DNA of 64,000 bases, from assembly GCA_033026295.1 (NCBI GenBank), contig CM065175.1:14831837-14895836 (forward strand), given 5' to 3'. The stretch is from Channa striata. Taxonomy: Eukaryota; Chordata; Actinopteri; Anabantiformes; Channidae. The translations under genes were made by a program, and so were the position numbers. Under the pieces are notes generated by a model. It did no database searches. It worked only from the letters and a program-made list of their open reading frames with translations, and had not been told where the DNA came from. Below, one piece after another: positions 60,540 to 64,000 of this stretch. Positions within the stretch are counted from its first letter, which is position 1; each line of letters begins with the position of its first letter.

Positions 60540-63500
60540 AACATAAAACACAGATATTTTTTCCTGTAAGTCGCCTTATTCAGATAATATAAAATCCCCA
60601 TTAAATGAAGATACATTCTAGAATCATGCAATTGTACTGTGATAATTCTTTATCAAACAGATTGCCTTTAAACAGCTTGAGTGAAATAATATTATGGAAA
60701 AAAGAACCATAAAATAAGAGAAAACTGAAAGAGGAATAAAAAATCGAATGTTAAACTTCAACGTGCAACAATTTAAGTTTCAGTGAAATTCAGAGCAGGT
60801 TTCAGATAAATTAAATGAGTCAGGATTGGGCCCATTTCCACCTCATCTGGACTAAATTAGGTTGAGTAACACGCAGGCTCTAAGTGAAATAGTCCGCTAC
60901 CTGCCGCCCTGGTGACCACAGTCTGATACAGTAGCAACAGTTAAACTAACACAAAAACATGGCAGATGTTTCAGGCTCTCCCCACGCCCCCTGCTCCTAA
61001 TGCAAAACAGAGATACCCGAATACACAGTCTGAACATGCTCCTCACACACTCACACAGAGCCTAGCCTGAACTGATCCCGACTTACAGATTCAGTCCATC
61101 GGTGCTGACAGAAAAGCTGACAAAGTATCTTCACAACAGACAAACTGCTTTCAAGCCTTTCACCTGGAATAAATAATGGAATTGTCAAATATCGGAAAGT
61201 TGTTCATTTCCACAGTTCTATTCTTTAGAAATTCGTAATAATCTTGCTTACTCATTTTTTAACAAGTATCCAAATCCGCAAAAACAAAAGAGGATTGAAT
61301 TTAAAAAAATAGTACAGACCACTGACTCCAGAAAGGACATTTAATATAATCAAAAACCATTACTAGTGGAACGGCCCTACAAAACTTTGATAAAAAAAGG
61401 CATCACTATTTATTAAACTAATCTCAAAAATCTATGTGTGGCATAGATGGAGCAAAAGAAAAATAAGATAATACAAATATTATAAAAGACCTAAAGAATG
61501 ACACCAGTTACATAAATATTATAAACGATAAATGGTATCATATTTGAATGCTGAATATTGTTCCGTGTTCTTGTCTAGTAGCAATGACAGTGACTCATTG
61601 GGTCAATGCATCTGATATAGACGTCCCACCAACCCTTGGATCATGGAATTCTATAGCAAGCTTCACTCACGCAAATAAACAAGCAGAAAAGATGAGCTGG
61701 TCTTTTGACTAGAAGCCAGAGCACAGATCTGCCATTGAAGTTATGTAAAGCTTCTCTTACACAATAGCCAGCCTGTTTCAATTATTTAGTACAGATCAAT
61801 AATTAAATGGGTCTTTTGCAATGTGTACAAAAATCAAACTATACATGGGGAAATCGGGCTCTGACGTGGGAGCACTGCAGGGAGGAGAGGGAGCGTTGAT
61901 GGGGCACAGCTAGGAGAGTGGGCCAGATGCTGCTATTTCTGGCTTTTGTCAAAAGCAGCAAAACCCTCTTCCCTAATACGTGGCACAGACCTCTAATCCT
62001 GTGGGTGTGAGGTAGAATGAAAGAGAGCGAGGGAGGAAGAAAGAAGACAGGAGAGATAAATGGAGAGAAAACGCTGTTGGGAGCCGTACGAATCTGCTTC
62101 ACGCCCTGCTGCCTTGATTGCTTTCTATTTTTATACACTGCTGCCACCAAGCTTCGCATCCCAATTGGTCGCCACGGGAACGCCAGACAGCAGCATGGGA
62201 ACAAACACTTTCTCACTGGTCTCCACGGAAAAAATGCCTCGGTGCACGGTGCAACAGGAGACAATGATGGCAGCGGCGGAGCACATACGCACTTCTGAAC
62301 TGGCTTCACAGTTAACGAAAACATACAGTAATGCCTGCAATATATCACAGTCATAAATCAGTCACCTCATTACATTTGAAAGTGTTGCTGCAGGGCTACT
62401 GGCTTTGCAAGTGAATGTGTTATGCTATCTCCACTTAATCAGAATTTTAACTCTGCTGTCACTGTGAATGTCGGTGTCCATTAGAGCTCGCACTTGGACA
62501 GATGGCCCCGTGGAAAGCTGAGCTGTGTTTTCAGTGCACAAGGAGGCCTGCTATGCATTTTGTCTGACATCCGTGTTTAAAGCATTGCTGAAATGGATGA
62601 ATGAATGTGTACTGGTTAATGTTCCTTTAACTTTACAGCATGAACATTTAAACCATAGTTGCAGTCCCACAAGTTCACTTTTTTTGTTAATATTTGTGAT
62701 ATAACATAAGTAGCTTCACCATAAACTTTACTTTCTTCTACTTTGGGATTTATACTTTTAGCTTTGCAGAATTGTCTTTGTAAGTCTTTTTTGCACCTGC
62801 TGAACGCACACATTTGGTAACTGGGTCAAGACCAGTGAGGGTGTTGCACTTACTGCTAAGCTGCAACTATTCTTGCCACAGACTATCGCATGCCCTCGGT
62901 CCGGTCTATTCTAGTCCTTGGAAGTAAAACAAAGAACCTATATTTCAAGTAAACAAGTTAATCACGTGAAATTCTTTGAACTACTTTAGAGTGACAAAAA
63001 TAAAGCCAAGGGCATCACATCCATCCTTAGTTGACACCTCATAGTGGAGATCAAAGCACAGATTGATCACGTTTAATACTGTTTTATGGTTGAATCTATC
63101 ATATCTACTGATTGTGCATTTGTTGGATATACAGTACCTGTTCTGGTGCTACTGTAATATACTATATAGTCTGTTCAACATGAATTTTTAGATCGTTTTT
63201 ATAAAGGTATTTTCAAAAACACATGATAAGAAGTTTACTTTGAGTGGAACAACAAAAACCTGTACTTGTTTGTTTCCTTTTCCAGCTCTAAGAAATGCAG
63301 CGTTTTGAAAAGACTTATTGATCACCGTGTTACCTAGCCTCACAGAATATATTTAGTATTACATGCACATCTTAAACCCAACGTAAAGCTTAAACGCAAC
63401 CAGAAAAAGAAGATTCTTTGCCTTCCAGCCAAATGAAGCAGCAGGGAGTCTAACGTGGAGCATTCGAGTCATCTCCACTTTTTTTTTGAAAGAGCTATCT

Positions 63501-64000
63501 TTGCTTAAACAAACACTCCTGTCGAGGCTCATCCTGCCTGTGCCAGTCTTAACTTGGCAACACCTGCCAATCAGCTATCAGTGACAGCCAGTGGCTCGGG
63601 GAACAACACTACCTTTGTGTATCCACTTCGCGTGCCAAGCTCTCCGAGGATTTTAATGAAGACAGACAGGAAGTGGGGGAGGAAAGCCTGAGCAGGAAAT
63701 GACCACATATATTGTAGATGCAGGAATCCAAAAGGAAAGAAATAGTTTTATCAGCGCAAGAGATTCAGGTTTGATTTTAGCCATGAATGAAACGATGAAA
63801 ATGCCTTGTTTGAGCAGCAGAGACTGAAACTTTATCCATCCAGTTATTTGTTTAAAGCTGTCTTTGTGTATTCACAGCGAAGGGCAAACAATGCTAGAAA
63901 TATACAAACTCTCTGTTATTTCAGCAAACTGTTTTCTGCTGGTTATTACATTTGTGAGGCAACTCCATACCTTGTAGGTCTAAAGGCATGCCTCAGGGAT
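60540..64000. other. hdac9 intron, right edge of window
   Basis: No further hdac9 exon was recognised; the preceding exon of HDAC9 family proteins (motif DFPLRKT) was not found. The region is AT-rich apart from a GC-richer stretch at about 61850-62300. The hdac9 5' exons should lie to the right of 64000. Confidence 0.55.

Noticed and set aside
61839..62354. 171-codon minus-strand open frame in the hdac9 intron
   Set aside because: It is proline-, serine- and cysteine-rich with no domain, overlapped by other open frames on the plus strand, and matches no hdac9 exon. The GC-rich composition explains the lack of stops.
63950..64000. Minus-strand donor-like ACAAG|GTATGG at the window edge, possibly an hdac9 exon
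   Set aside because: The short visible translation does not match HDAC9 in any frame, and the segment is cut by the window end.

Overview
The window looks like nuclear DNA of a ray-finned fish, probably a percomorph teleost. It has spliced genes with GT-AG introns, abundant (GT)n and poly(T) tracts, a Tc1-like transposon relic and fish-type SINE fragments. The proteins match vertebrate Sp8, Macc1, Twist1 and Hdac9. These four genes belong to the segment known in human as 7p21, but here they sit within 64 kb. Genes that lie among them in human (ABCB5, ITGB8, TMEM196, TWISTNB, FERD3L) were not seen.

Layout: (1) 1-6160 is gene-free upstream DNA of sp8 that reads like conserved regulatory sequence, broken by two poly(T) tracts. 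(2) sp8, plus strand, 6211-7998, has a 21-nt first coding exon, a 429-nt intron, a large exon with three C2H2 fingers, and a poly(A) signal at 8970. (3) 9.0-14.8 kb is intergenic, with one SINE fragment and one exon-like stretch. (4) macc1, plus strand, has a TATA-less promoter near 15.0-15.1 kb with a ZNF143-type site, an intron carrying a Tc1-like relic with a SINE nested in it, and four coding exons at 17060-19934. (5) 20.6-29.4 kb is an AT-rich intergenic stretch. (6) twist1, plus strand, 30724-31230, has a TATA promoter and an intron in its 3'UTR. (7) 32-53 kb is a gene desert with several candidate regulatory blocks, repeats and one candidate noncoding-RNA promoter near 33.5 kb. (8) The 3' part of hdac9 is on the minus strand: six coding exons between 60535 and 54966, with a 3'UTR to about 53.27 kb. 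Its 5' exons lie beyond the right edge.

The most interesting observation is the hdac9 end. The last exon reads through a weak would-be splice donor into a short tail and a stop, as in the MITR/HDRP short isoform of mammalian HDAC9. I could find none of the catalytic-domain hallmark motifs between that exon and twist1, where the deacetylase exons should be. This copy may therefore encode only the deacetylase-less corepressor, while the desert keeps the regulatory DNA that in other vertebrates lies within the HDAC9 3' region next to TWIST1.

The genes do not form an operon. They share a regulatory neighbourhood: sp8 and twist1 are developmental transcription factors, hdac9 (MITR) is a MEF2 corepressor, and macc1 is a signalling adaptor.
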